DNA of 64,000 bases from Streptomyces sp. NBC_01750 (GCF_035918095.1 NZ_CP109137.1:2172001-2236000), one strand, 5' to 3'; shown: positions 16,637-24,642, counted from the first letter of the stretch. The notes: generated by a model not told the origin, from the letters alone. A program made the numbers and translations.

Positions 16637-17707
16637 TTACAGGGCCGGGTAGTCGATGTAACCCTTGTCGTCACCGCCGAAGAACGTGGCCGTGTTCGGG
16701 GTGTTGTACGGGCCTTCGGCCTTGAGCCTGGCCGGCAGGTCCGGGTTGGCCAGGAACAGCGCGCCGAAGGCGAGGACGTCCGCGATGCCGTCCTCGATCA
16801 GCCCCAGCGCCCCGTGGTCGGTGGGGCCCTCGGTCGACGGGTTGAGGATGAAGGTGCCGCTGAATTGCTTGCGCAGCGCGAGCGTCACATCCCGGAAGCC
16901 CGGAGTCATCTCGACGACGTGCAGATAGCCGAGGCCCAGCGGCTCCAGCTCTTTGACCAGCGCGGGGTAGACCGCCTCGGTGTCCGTCTCGGCGATGTCG
17001 TTGTACGCGTTGCCGGGAGAGACCCGCAGCCCGGTCCGCTCGGCACCGATCTCGGCCACCACGGCCTTGGTCACCTCGACGGCGAAGCGGATGCGGTTCT
17101 CGACGGATCCGCCCCACTCGTCGGTGCGCAGGTTGGTGTTGGGGGCGAGGAACTGGTGGATGAGATAGCCATTGGCGCCGTGCAGTTCGACGCCGTCGAA
17201 GCCGGCCTCGATGGCGTTGCGGGACGCGTCGACGAACTCGCCGATGATGGCGCGTACTTCGTCGCCGGACAGCTCCCGCGGGGCGATGAAGTCCTTGGGG
17301 CCCTCCTGCGTGTAGAGCTGCCCGGCGGCGGCGACGGCGGAGGGGGCCACGCTGAGAAGTTCCTGGTCCGGCCAGAGCACCGGGTGGCCGATACGCCCGG
17401 CGTGCATGATCTGGGCGAAGATCTTGCCGCCCTTGGCGTGCACGGCGTCGGTGACCTTGCGCCACGCGGCGACCTGCTCGGCACTGTGCAGTCCCGGGGT
17501 GTTCGGGTAGCCGCGGCCGACGACCGAGGGCTGGATGCCTTCGGTGATGATCAGGCCGGCCGAAGCGCGCTGGCCGTAGTACTCGACGGTGGAGTCGGTG
17601 ACGGTGAGTCCTTCGCCGAACGCCCGGCTGCGGGTCATGGGTGCCATGGCGATCCGGTTGCCGAGCTGGGTACCGGACAGGTCGATCGGGTCGAAGGCGG
17701 TGGTCAT
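16637..17707 (-). CDS. Old yellow enzyme family alkene reductase (NemA/XenB-like)
   Basis: This 356-residue FMN-dependent TIM-barrel enzyme reduces activated C=C bonds, nitro-esters and quinones with NAD(P)H. Diagnostic blocks are LGNRIAMAPMTRSRA, FAQIMHAGRIGHP, FDGVELHGANGYLIHQFLAP and VSPGNAYNDIAETD. ATG 17707 is chosen over TTG 17719 because MTTAFDPIDLSG is the family start. It is divergent from a MarR gene, and the 134-bp gap holds two related palindromes, suggesting regulation by that repressor. Confidence 0.92.
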   Translation of the reverse strand: MTTAFDPIDLSGTQLGNRIAMAPMTRSRAFGEGLTVTDSTVEYYGQRASAGLIITEGIQPSVVGRGYPNTPGLHSAEQVAAWRKVTDAVHAKGGKIFAQIMHAGRIGHPVLWPDQELLSVAPSAVAAAGQLYTQEGPKDFIAPRELSGDEVRAIIGEFVDASRNAIEAGFDGVELHGANGYLIHQFLAPNTNLRTDEWGGSVENRIRFAVEVTKAVVAEIGAERTGLRVSPGNAYNDIAETDTEAVYPALVKELEPLGLGYLHVVEMTPGFRDVTLALRKQFSGTFILNPSTEGPTDHGALGLIEDGIADVLAFGALFLANPDLPARLKAEGPYNTPNTATFFGGDDKGYIDYPAL

Positions 17708-17720
17708 GGGAGCCCCCAAG

Positions 17721-17744
17721 ATTTATGTGGTCGGCCAAGTAAAT
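17721..17744. promoter_or_regulatory. Palindromic operator 1 (OYE-proximal)
   Basis: An ATTTA..TGG-TCGG-CCA..TAAAT dyad sits 13 bp upstream of the OYE start. It shares TGGTCGGCCAAGT with the second site at 17770-17785. It is a likely MarR binding site that overlaps the OYE promoter. Confidence 0.65.
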
Positions 17745-17769
17745 ACGACGGGGGCCACTGTAGCGCATT

Positions 17770-17785
17770 ACTTGGTCGGCCAAGT
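17770..17785. promoter_or_regulatory. Palindromic operator 2 (MarR-proximal)
   Basis: A perfect 6-bp dyad ACTTGG-TCGG-CCAAGT lies in the divergent promoter region and matches operator 1. The centres of the two sites are about 45 bp apart, roughly four helical turns. Confidence 0.7.
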
Positions 17786-17841
17786 TAATATCTCTGTGAG
17801 TACTCTCAGTACCTCAAACCCGGAGGTCCGAGGAGGCCACG

Positions 17842-18384
17842 ATGTCCGCCACATCCGCGGCGCAGACAGATCCTGTCTGTAGCGAGCTGCCCAGGGCCGC
17901 CCGCGGCGGCCCGGTCAGCCATGCCTTGTCCCGGGTCGCCCGACTCCACCGCATCGCCGCGGGCAAGCTGCTCAAGGGAGCCGGCCTCTACCCCGGTCAG
18001 GAGTTCCTGATGATGCGCCTGTGGGACGCCGGGCCCGTACGGCAGTCGGAGCTCATCAAGGCCGTCGACCTCGACCCCTCGACCGTCACCAAGATGCTCC
18101 AGCGCCTGGAACAGACCGGGCATGTACGCCGCTCCCCGGACCCGGACGACCGGCGCGCGGTGCTCGTCGAGGCCACGGACAACAGCTGCGCTCTGTTCAC
18201 CGATGTGAAGGCCGCCTGGGGCGAGCTGGAGGAGCACACGCTCGCCGGGCTCGACGCGGACGAGCGCCGCGAGCTCACCCGGCTGCTCGCCAAGGTCGAG
18301 GCGAATCTCTGCACCGAGACCGAGGGCTGCCCCGACCCGGGCTCGGAGCTCCACGGCGGCCCGGGCGCACAGCCGGGCTGCTGA
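17842..18384 (+). CDS. MarR-family transcriptional regulator
   Basis: This 180-residue winged-helix repressor has DNA-binding helices in the middle (QSELIKAVDLDPSTVTKMLQRLEQTGHVRRSPDPDDRRAVLV), matching the MarR consensus including the wing DPDDRR. Cysteines near both ends (CSELPRA, CTETEGCPD) could allow thiol or quinone sensing, as in MarR/DUF24-like sensors of electrophiles, but this is inference. ATG 17842 has GAGGAGG 8 nt upstream. It is divergent from the OYE gene with paired palindromes between, so it probably represses that gene and itself. Confidence 0.88.
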   Translation: MSATSAAQTDPVCSELPRAARGGPVSHALSRVARLHRIAAGKLLKGAGLYPGQEFLMMRLWDAGPVRQSELIKAVDLDPSTVTKMLQRLEQTGHVRRSPDPDDRRAVLVEATDNSCALFTDVKAAWGELEEHTLAGLDADERRELTRLLAKVEANLCTETEGCPDPGSELHGGPGAQPGC

Positions 18385-18394
18385 TCTCGCACCC

Positions 18395-19441
18395 TCAGCC
18401 CGACAGGACGTCCAGCACCCGGTCCGCCTCGGCGGCGGAGTTGTAGAGGTGGAAGGCGGCGCGCAGATTTCCCGCCCGGTCCGCGACGATGACTCCCGCG
18501 CGGGCCAGCTCCGCGACGCGGTGGCCGAGCCCCGGGACGGCGACGATGCCGGACTCACCGGGCACCGGTTCATGGCCCAGCTCCGCCAGCCCCGCCCGGA
18601 ACCGCCGGGCGAGCGAGGTGTTGTGGGCGTGTACGGCGTCGATTCCGGTCTCCTCCAGCAGCGCGAGTGACTGCTTCGCTCCGTGGTACGAGAGGAAAGC
18701 GGTGGGTTCGTCGAACCGGCGCGCGGAGTTCGCCAGTTCCTCGATCGGTCCGTATGTGGTCCCCCACAGCTCCTCGGCGGCGAAGGTCCCCGCGTGGATC
18801 GGCACCAGGGCCTCCTGCGCCTCCTCGGTCACGGTGAGGAAGGAGGCGCCGCGCGGACAGAGCAGGAACTTGAAGCCGCCGGTGACGGTGTAGTCCCACG
18901 CGCCCGCGTCAAGCGGCAGCCAGCCCGCCGACTGGCTGGCGTCGAGAAGCGTACGGGCGCCGTGCGCGGCCGCGGCGGCCCGGATGGCCCGCGTATCGGC
19001 GATCCGGCCGTCGGCCGACTGCACCGAGGAGAAGGCCACCAGCGCGGTGCCCGGACGCACCGCATCGGCCAGCTCGTCCAGCGGTGCGTACCGCAGCTTG
19101 AGATCCCCGCGCACCGTGAAGGGCGTGATGACCGAGGCGTACTCCCCCTCGGGGAAAAGGACTTCGGCGCCGGTCGGCAGCGAGCTCGCGATCAGTGCGA
19201 CATGCACGGAGACCGAACCGCCGACGGCGACCCGCTCCTCGTCCACACCGGTGAGGCGTGCGAAGGACTGCCGGGCGGCGGTCACCTCCGAGTAGTCACC
19301 CGCGCCGCCCGGCCGCCCTGCCGCGAGCTCCTCGGCCAGCGCCGTGACGGCCGCGACGGTCCTGCTGGGCAGCAGCCCGCAGGTGGAGGTGTTCAGATAC
19401 GTCGTGTCAGGCGCGAACTCGGCGCCACCCAGGGTCTCCAT
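18395..19441 (-). CDS. Class V aminotransferase-fold PLP enzyme
   Basis: This 348-residue protein of the cysteine desulfurase/isopenicillin-N epimerase group has YLNTSTCGLLPSRTVAAV at the N-terminus, VGGSVSVHVALIASSLP, LLDASQSAGWLPLD and a lysine in TVTGGFKFLLCPRGASFL that should hold PLP. The substrate is unknown. ATG 19441 (METLGGAEFAPD) is preferred to the upstream in-frame start. Before insertion of the 9-kb element it would have lain just downstream of the dsbA-like gene on the same strand. Confidence 0.8.
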   Translation of the reverse strand: METLGGAEFAPDTTYLNTSTCGLLPSRTVAAVTALAEELAAGRPGGAGDYSEVTAARQSFARLTGVDEERVAVGGSVSVHVALIASSLPTGAEVLFPEGEYASVITPFTVRGDLKLRYAPLDELADAVRPGTALVAFSSVQSADGRIADTRAIRAAAAAHGARTLLDASQSAGWLPLDAGAWDYTVTGGFKFLLCPRGASFLTVTEEAQEALVPIHAGTFAAEELWGTTYGPIEELANSARRFDEPTAFLSYHGAKQSLALLEETGIDAVHAHNTSLARRFRAGLAELGHEPVPGESGIVAVPGLGHRVAELARAGVIVADRAGNLRAAFHLYNSAAEADRVLDVLSG

Positions 19442-19511
19442 GGGATCACCCTGCGGTGCCCCCCAACGGCTGGTCAACCGCGAATTGTCGAGGGGAACCG
19501 CTCAGCAGCGC

Positions 19512-20222
19512 TCAAGCATGTGCTCCGGGCTGCGGAACCTCGCAGGAGCCGTCGGTGTCGCAGGCGGCCGCGTCCGCGCCGATCGGGGTGATCGCCCGGC
19601 CCTGCCACGCCTGCTCCAGCGCCTGGGTGAAGACCTCTGCCGGCTGGCCGCCGGAGACGCCGTAGCGCCGGTCGAGGACGAAGAACGGCACGCCGGTGGC
19701 GCCCAGCTCGGCTGCCTCGCGCTCATCCGCGCGTACCTCGTCGGCATACGCGTCCTCGTCGGCAAGGACCGCCCGGGCCTCGTCCGCGTCCAGACCGGCC
19801 TCCACGGCGAGCTCGAGGAGGGTCTCGGCGTCGAAGACGGACCGCTCCTCGGCGAAGTTCGCCCGGTAGGCGAGGTTCAGCAGCTCGTCCTGGCGGCCGC
19901 AGGCCCTGGCCAGGTGCAGCAGCCGGTGGATCTCGAAGGTGTTGCCGTGGTCGCGGCCCTCGGCACGGTAGTCGAGGCCCTCGGCGCGCGCGTTGGAAGC
20001 GACGTGTTCCTCCATCGACCGCGCTTCCTCGAGGGTGCGCCCGTACTTCTTCGCCAGCATGGGGATCACCGGGCCGGTCTCGCCCTTGGCGCGGTTCGGG
20101 TCGAGCTCGAAGGAGCGGTGCACCACCTCGACCTGGTCGCGGTGGGCGAAGGCCGCGAGACCCTGCTCGAAGCGTGCCTTCCCGATGTAGCACCAGGGAC
20201 ACCCATGGACCAACGGAGCCAT
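19512..20222 (-). pseudogene. DsbA/FrnE-family thiol oxidoreductase, 3' part fused to element-derived start
   Basis: This 236-residue frame is the FrnE/2-hydroxychromene-2-carboxylate-isomerase-like thioredoxin-fold family: CPWCYIGKARFEQGLAAF, FELDPNRA, GNTFEIHRLLHLA, ATGVPFFVLDRRYGVSGGQP. The native first strand (MRVEIWSDIA) is missing. It lies 9 kb away at 29197-29226, separated by the integrated element. The attL-flanking DNA happens to supply ATG 20222 and MAPLVHG in frame, so an ORF that keeps the CPWC active site survives. Loss of the first beta-strand probably impairs folding. AGAGG lies upstream of the new ATG. I call it disrupted, with possible residual expression. Confidence 0.85.
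20193..20216. other. Left attachment site (integrase side)
   Basis: Host CCAGGGA joins element DNA at a CA dinucleotide (20200-20201), followed by CCCATGGACCAACGG. Joined to the right-end arm CCGTTGGTTCAAGGG (29180-29194), this reconstructs an attP whose 15-bp half sites match at 13 positions around the central CA. GG at 20197-20198 is an alternative crossover that would give the commoner Cys codon in the host gene. Confidence 0.75.
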
Positions 20223-20242
20223 ATGGCCTCTGACCTGGGGTT

Positions 20243-20274
20243 TTGCCGGTTCTAGGTAACCGACTCCCTAGAAG
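20243..20274 (+). promoter_or_regulatory. Integrase promoter candidate with element-specific repeat (copy 1)
   Basis: TTGCCG at 20243-20248 and TAGAAG at 20269-20274 are 20 bp apart, with the repeat TAACCGACTCCCTAGA directly covering the -10 side. The same arrangement recurs before the second operon of the element (22267-22298). It lies 33 bp upstream of the integrase ATG. Confidence 0.5.
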
Positions 20275-20306
20275 AGGTCGCCATCTCCGACCGAACGGGA
20301 CGCCCC

Positions 20307-21965
20307 ATGGAACGCGACGACCTGCCAGCCCTGCGCGCGCTGGGATTCGAGGACAGCGAGCTGAAAGAGCTGAATCTCTGGACCCCTGCCACCGGCACCC
20401 CCGCTGATCTCGCTGAGATGTACGTCCGGCGCTCAAAGCAGAAGGACACCGTTAGCTCACTGAGGGAGCAGGTTCGCCGAATGTGTGCCCACGCTGCCCA
20501 CGAGGGTAAGCGAATCCGCCACGTTTGGTTTGAGCAGAAGAGTGCTAGCAAGGCGTACGTTCGCCGCGAGGAATTCGACGGAGCAACAGCGGCAATCGTC
20601 GGCGCTGGTCTGTCCAAGACTCTGTACGTCTTCAAAACCTCCCGCCTGTCACGCCGGGGCATGGGCCAAGTCGGTCTGCTGCTGGATGCCCTGGAAGAGC
20701 GACAGGCGCGTATCTACGTCGTCGCCGAGAACATCGATTCGACGCGTAGCCGCATGATCCTGGCGATTCTCAGCGAGCAAGCGCGGGAGCAAGCGGCGGA
20801 TATCTCGACGTTCACCAAACTGGGCATCGACTCGAACAAGGCTGAGGGCCGCTTTACCGGCGGAGTGACGCCGTACGGTCTGCGCTGTGTCGCTGGTTCC
20901 GGGAAGCTGTCTCACGACCCGCAGGAGTACGCCACAGCGCGCCGCATCGCTGAGTACCTACTCGACCGCAAAACGCCCGGCTGGATCGCTGACAGGCTCA
21001 ACAGCGAGAAGGTGAAAACCCGCCACGGAAAGAAGTGGACGGGGCCCGGAATCATCAGCCTGGCGCACAGCGTGACTTGGGCTGGCCTGGTTGCCAACCG
21101 GGAAAAGTTGCTCGACGGGAACGGAAAGGATCTCGGTAAGTACCACCGTGGCGGTACTCCGCTGCTGAGCAAGGATGGTCACCCGATCTCGCTGGGAGAG
21201 GGAGTCATCACGTTCGCCGAGCACGTCAAGATTTCCGCCATTCTCGCCGGTCGTGCTCAGCCTGGTACCAGCATTGGCGACCGGACGCGAGGCAAGCGGG
21301 AAACCGTGGCACTTCTCAGCGGCACGCTTCGCTGCGGGCACTGTGGAGGACCCATGGCCAATGGCGGGGTGAACTACCGCTGTTATGCGCGGCAGGTCGA
21401 GGGTCCGTCATCCTGCAAGGGGGTTTCCACGGAGCGATCCCGCGCTGATGACGCTGTCTCCACGATGTGGATTAACCACGTGCTGAACCTGGCACCCACC
21501 TCGCCGGTTATCCGAGACATCGCGCGTGACTGGCTGGCGTATCAGGACCCTGAGGCGGAAGCGCGTAAGGCGCAAGCAAATGCGGCCCTGGAATCAGCGG
21601 TAGGGCGAGAGATGCAGCTCCGTAAGGAACGGTTCGTTCTCAACCGGATCAGCGAGGCTGATTACGAGTACCTGTGGCGGTCACTCAACGCCCAAATCGA
21701 CTCACTGAAAGCAGAGTTGGCAGAACTGGCGCAAGAGGCTGACCTCACTCCGCTGATGGACCCTGAGGGCATTGCGGGACTCTGGCAAGGGGCAGGCATC
21801 AGCGGGCAGCGCGCACTACTGCGGGCAGCGCTAAAGGGTGTGACGCTGGCACCTGCGCGCTATCGCGGTGACCGAACGCCGATCCTTGACCGGCTGGACC
21901 CTGACTGGCGGGACAAAGACAGTAGCCAGGAAGACGCTGCGTGGGATGCCTGGGATGCCCGATGA
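20307..21965 (+). CDS. Large serine recombinase (site-specific integrase)
   Basis: This 552-residue enzyme has an N-terminal resolvase domain with the nucleophile Ser43 in YVRRSKQKD, arginines in SRLSRRGMGQ and the long E-helix. The recombinase domain follows (GGVTPYGLRCV, RKTPGWIADRLNSE), then a zinc-ribbon (CGHCGGPM ... YRCYAR ... SCKG) and a coiled-coil region (residues 410-490). It integrates circular DNA at attB using a 2-bp core. Forty residues precede the usual start of the catalytic domain, longer than in many relatives. It sits 106 bp from attL, as expected for an integrase. The stop overlaps the next ATG. Confidence 0.93.
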   Translation: MERDDLPALRALGFEDSELKELNLWTPATGTPADLAEMYVRRSKQKDTVSSLREQVRRMCAHAAHEGKRIRHVWFEQKSASKAYVRREEFDGATAAIVGAGLSKTLYVFKTSRLSRRGMGQVGLLLDALEERQARIYVVAENIDSTRSRMILAILSEQAREQAADISTFTKLGIDSNKAEGRFTGGVTPYGLRCVAGSGKLSHDPQEYATARRIAEYLLDRKTPGWIADRLNSEKVKTRHGKKWTGPGIISLAHSVTWAGLVANREKLLDGNGKDLGKYHRGGTPLLSKDGHPISLGEGVITFAEHVKISAILAGRAQPGTSIGDRTRGKRETVALLSGTLRCGHCGGPMANGGVNYRCYARQVEGPSSCKGVSTERSRADDAVSTMWINHVLNLAPTSPVIRDIARDWLAYQDPEAEARKAQANAALESAVGREMQLRKERFVLNRISEADYEYLWRSLNAQIDSLKAELAELAQEADLTPLMDPEGIAGLWQGAGISGQRALLRAALKGVTLAPARYRGDRTPILDRLDPDWRDKDSSQEDAAWDAWDAR

Positions 21966-22141
21966 GCCGCGCTGAGGCAGCCGATTGGGCTGCGGAGTAC
22001 AACGCCCTGTCGGCCCGCTGGGAAGTCCTGAGCGCCCGCCTGACGGCCGAAGGGGAGTCGGTATTGATCCGGCAGCGTCTAGAGCGCGTCGAGGCCCTTA
22101 TGGACGCGCTGATGGGGGACGTTGGGGCGCTTAGCCGCTAG
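21962..22141 (+). CDS. Small protein coupled to the integrase (unrecognised)
   Basis: This 59-residue acidic, helical protein (MSRAEAADWAAEYNALSARW ... LERVEALMDALMGDVGALSR) has heptad-like Leu/Ala spacing. ATG 21962 overlaps the integrase TGA (ATGA), so it is translationally coupled. I do not recognise it. A recombination directionality factor is one hypothesis from position only. A terminator hairpin follows at once. Confidence 0.6.
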   Translation: MSRAEAADWAAEYNALSARWEVLSARLTAEGESVLIRQRLERVEALMDALMGDVGALSR

Positions 22142-22154
22142 ACCAGCGAGACAG

Positions 22155-22190
22155 GCCCCGGTGTCCCAGTACGGATGCCGGGGCTTTCTG
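22155..22190 (+). terminator. Rho-independent-type terminator after the integrase operon
   Basis: GCCCCGG (22155-22161) pairs with CCGGGGC (22178-22184), followed by TTTCT. Confidence 0.8.
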
Positions 22191-22200
22191 CTGCCCGCTG

Positions 22201-22219
22201 GTATCCGACTCGCTAGACC
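22201..22219 (+). repeat. Element-specific repeat TATCCGACTCGCTAGA (copy 2)
   Basis: This is the second copy of the 16-bp motif found at the integrase promoter (20258-20273) and at 22282-22297. It lacks a good -35, so it may be an operator rather than a promoter. Confidence 0.6.
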
Positions 22220-22266
22220 TACTTCGAGAGGGACGGCGCGCGGCGCTGATGACACTTAGCGTCAAA

Positions 22267-22298
22267 TTGACGACAACGAGTAACCGACTCGCTAGATA
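22267..22298 (+). promoter_or_regulatory. Promoter candidate for the second operon, with repeat copy 3
   Basis: TTGACG (22267-22272) and TAGATA (22293-22298) are separated by 20 bp, and TAACCGACTCGCTAGA spans 22281-22296. The geometry matches the integrase promoter, so a shared activator or repressor is likely. Confidence 0.55.
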
Positions 22299-22352
22299 CA
22301 CGGTGAGAGGGAAACGAACCGCCCCCCTTCCTCCTGCTGGTCTGTCAACAGG

Positions 22353-22385
22353 AAACCCGGTAGCCACGCGCTGTCGGGTTTTTTG
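22353..22385 (+). terminator. Terminator/attenuator in the leader of the second operon
   Basis: AACCCG (22354-22359) and CGGGTT (22375-22380) run into TTTTTT. It lies about 55 bp after the promoter candidate and 40 bp before the first ORF, so most transcripts would stop before any gene unless antiterminated. Confidence 0.75.
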
Positions 22386-22424
22386 TTGCCCATCAACTGA
22401 ACCCAAACATGGAACGGAGACAGC

Positions 22425-22622
22425 GTGAATGCACGCGAAGTCGAAACCAGGATTAAGACCCTCGGTATCCGACGCAAGGAACTGCGGGCCCAACTCGCTG
22501 CCGTTGACAGCGAACTGAAGACGCTAATGCCCACAGCGCGCGGAGTCATGAGTCAGGAAGCAATCCGCGACGCCTGTGCACTGGGCATCCCCACAATCCG
22601 CCTTTGGACCCAGGGCGCCTAA
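22425..22622 (+). CDS. Small unrecognised element protein (possible DNA-binding)
   Basis: This 65-residue protein has an N-terminal charged helix (REVETRIKTLGIRRKELRAQL) followed by a C-terminal segment EAIRDACALGIPTIRLWTQG that resembles a helix-turn-helix. GTG 22425 has CGGAGACAG upstream. It is the first gene after the attenuator-like hairpin. Confidence 0.6.
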   Translation: MNAREVETRIKTLGIRRKELRAQLAAVDSELKTLMPTARGVMSQEAIRDACALGIPTIRLWTQGA

Positions 22623-22653
22623 CCGGTCTGACAGACCATGAGAGGAAACACCC

Positions 22654-22959
22654 ATGAACGGATACGAGCACTACCAGCGCGCCGAAGTACTGATGGCGCA
22701 GGCTACGCACACTGTGCGAAATTCCCTCAACGGGATGGACATGTGCCTTGTCAGCGACGAGGAGGCCAACCGGCTTTCCGCGCAAGCCCAGGTTCACGCA
22801 ACGCTCGCACTCGCTGCCGCTACCGCTGACGCGACGAACTTCAAGCGCGACCTGTACGCAGGCAACGGACTTGAGTCCCCGGAGCGCGAAGCGCGCAAGC
22901 GCAGGGCAGCGGACAAGAGCGCATCTGCCGCCGCTGACTTTCTGCCGGATGGGGTCTGA
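22654..22959 (+). CDS. Hypothetical element protein, 101 residues
   Basis: This predicted helical protein is Ala-rich (MNGYEHYQRAEVLMAQATHT ... LALAAATADATNFKRDLYAG) with an Arg/Lys-rich C-terminal third. ATG 22654 is preceded by GAGAGGAAACACCC. It stops 2 nt before the helicase gene, so it is probably the same operon. Family unknown. Similar short Ala-rich proteins precede replication genes in actinophages, which is only a contextual parallel. Confidence 0.65.
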   Translation: MNGYEHYQRAEVLMAQATHTVRNSLNGMDMCLVSDEEANRLSAQAQVHATLALAAATADATNFKRDLYAGNGLESPEREARKRRAADKSASAAADFLPDGV

Positions 22960-22961
22960 CG

Positions 22962-24421
22962 TTGACGACTTTCGATGACGCCTACTGGTCGCGCACGGCC
23001 AAAGCCCTAAACGTTAGCGTCGACGTGCGGCACACGAATTTCGCCAAGTTCGTTGCTGACCACTGCGCCGATCGTCTCAAGTTCGTTGAAGGGCTCGGCT
23101 GGTATCGCTGGGACGGAAAGGTGTGGGCGCCGACTGGCGACGATGGGGCAGCGCTCCAGGCAGTGACCGAAGCATCCAACGCACTGATTCAGCGCATGGT
23201 CGCCAGCGAGGATGACCGCTCATGGGGTGGCGCTGCGGTATCCAAGATGCTCAACGGGCGGGAACGCTCCGTCATGGTCCGCGAAATGACAGCGCTGCCG
23301 GAATTCCGGGCCACCGTCGACGACTTCGACAACGCCCGGCACCTGCTGACGTTCCAGAACGGAACCGTGGACTTGCGCACCGGCGAGATCCGGCCGCATG
23401 ACCCTGATGACCGACTCACCTTCGCTGCGCTGGTCGACTACGACCCCGACGCTAAGGCCCCCCGCTGGGAACAGTTCATCGCTGAAGTCTTTCCGGGCAA
23501 GCCGGAGCTACAGCGGTACTACCAAGACTTCCTAGGCGTCTGCATCACGGGCGAAGTCAGGGACCACCTGCTAGGCGTCTGGTACGGCGCTCACGGCCGC
23601 AATGGCAAGGGCACGACGTCCGGACCATGCAGGCTGCGTTCGGCCCTCAGATCGTCCGTGAAGTCGATTTCGGGCTGTACGAGGGTGGCCGGGGTCGGGA
23701 GCCGCACACGGAGCAGATAGCCGCGCTGAGGGGTGCTCGCATGGTGGTTGCCCAAGAGGGCGAAGCCGAAGTGCCCATGAACACAGCGAGGCTGAAGAAG
23801 CACACGGGCGGCGACCGAATCCAGGCGCGCCACCTGTACGGCAAGGAATTCACGTTCGTTCCCACGTTCACGCTGGTACTGGCCACGAACCATCTGCCGG
23901 AGTTTGCAGCGGGCGGAGCAGCGCTATGGGCCCGAACTAAGGCCATTCTGTTTGGCGAGTCTTTCGCTGGCAGGGAGGACCCGGAGCTAGAGCCGACGAT
24001 TCAAGGCGCGGAGCTGCAAGGCGTCGCCGCATGGATCGTTGAGGGCGCGAAGCGCTATTACACAGCGGGCAGGCTGTACGACATTGACGAGGTCCGCGAA
24101 GCAACTCAGCAGCACAAAGAGGCGGTCGACCCGCTGAAGGCGCTGGTTGGTGAGATCTTCGAATACGACGATGGCTACGAGATCTCGCGTACCGACTTCA
24201 ATCGGCGGCTCAAGGAATGGTGCGCCGACAACGGCGACACCTCCGCCAAGTACAAGCCTGGCAGCGTCAAGAAGCAGCTTCTAAACCGTGGGGTCATCGA
24301 GCGACGATCCAAGGACGGTTGGAAGTACGCGGGGATTCGGTTCCCGGAGGACCGGGCCAGCGAGCGGCAGCAGACCGCTGATGGCGTTACGGACATCTTC
24401 GGACAGCAGCAAAGCGCGTAA
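22962..24421 (+). pseudogene. Phage/plasmid P4-type (D5-like) replicative helicase, frameshifted
   Basis: The first part (22962 onward) has the D5_N-type region (NARHLLTFQNGTVDLRTGEI) and reaches a Walker A, GAHGRNGKGTT, at 23592-23618. It then loses frame and ends at 23720. The rest continues from about 23619 in another frame (TMQAAFGPQIVREVDF, Walker B-like ARMVVAQEGE, FTFVPTFTLVLATNHLPE) to 24421, with a C-terminal winged-helix-like part. Restoring one base after ACGACG gives GKGTTVRTMQAAFG, so a single G seems deleted near 23618. An intact product would have about 486 residues. No primase domain is visible upstream. Confidence 0.85.
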
Positions 24422-24434
24422 GCAACAGCGGGCC

Positions 24435-24524
24435 GGAGGGGTGCACAAAAATCTTGCACCGGTCATAACTCCCTAACGTATATGGAGAGTTCCTACCGGT
24501 GTCAAAAAATTGTGCACCCTCTCC
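24435..24524. repeat. Long imperfect inverted repeat after the helicase (origin or operator candidate)
   Basis: The left arm 24435-24463 (GGAGGGGTGCACAA ... TTGCACCGGT) and right arm 24495-24524 (ACCGGTGTCAA ... TTGTGCACCCTCTCC) are complementary over most of 30 bp. The centre holds a second dyad AACTCC ... GGAGAGTT and the AT-rich ACGTATAT. It is intergenic, immediately 3' of the replication gene. Confidence 0.7.
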
Positions 24525-24642
24525 GCTCCACCGCAAACCGCAGCGCAAAGGGCGATGCCTGCCCCGCAGCGTGCTGACCTGCCCTGACACCCGAGCCGGC
24601 CAGAACCCTGACCGGCCATCAGATAGCTAACGCAACCCCCAC

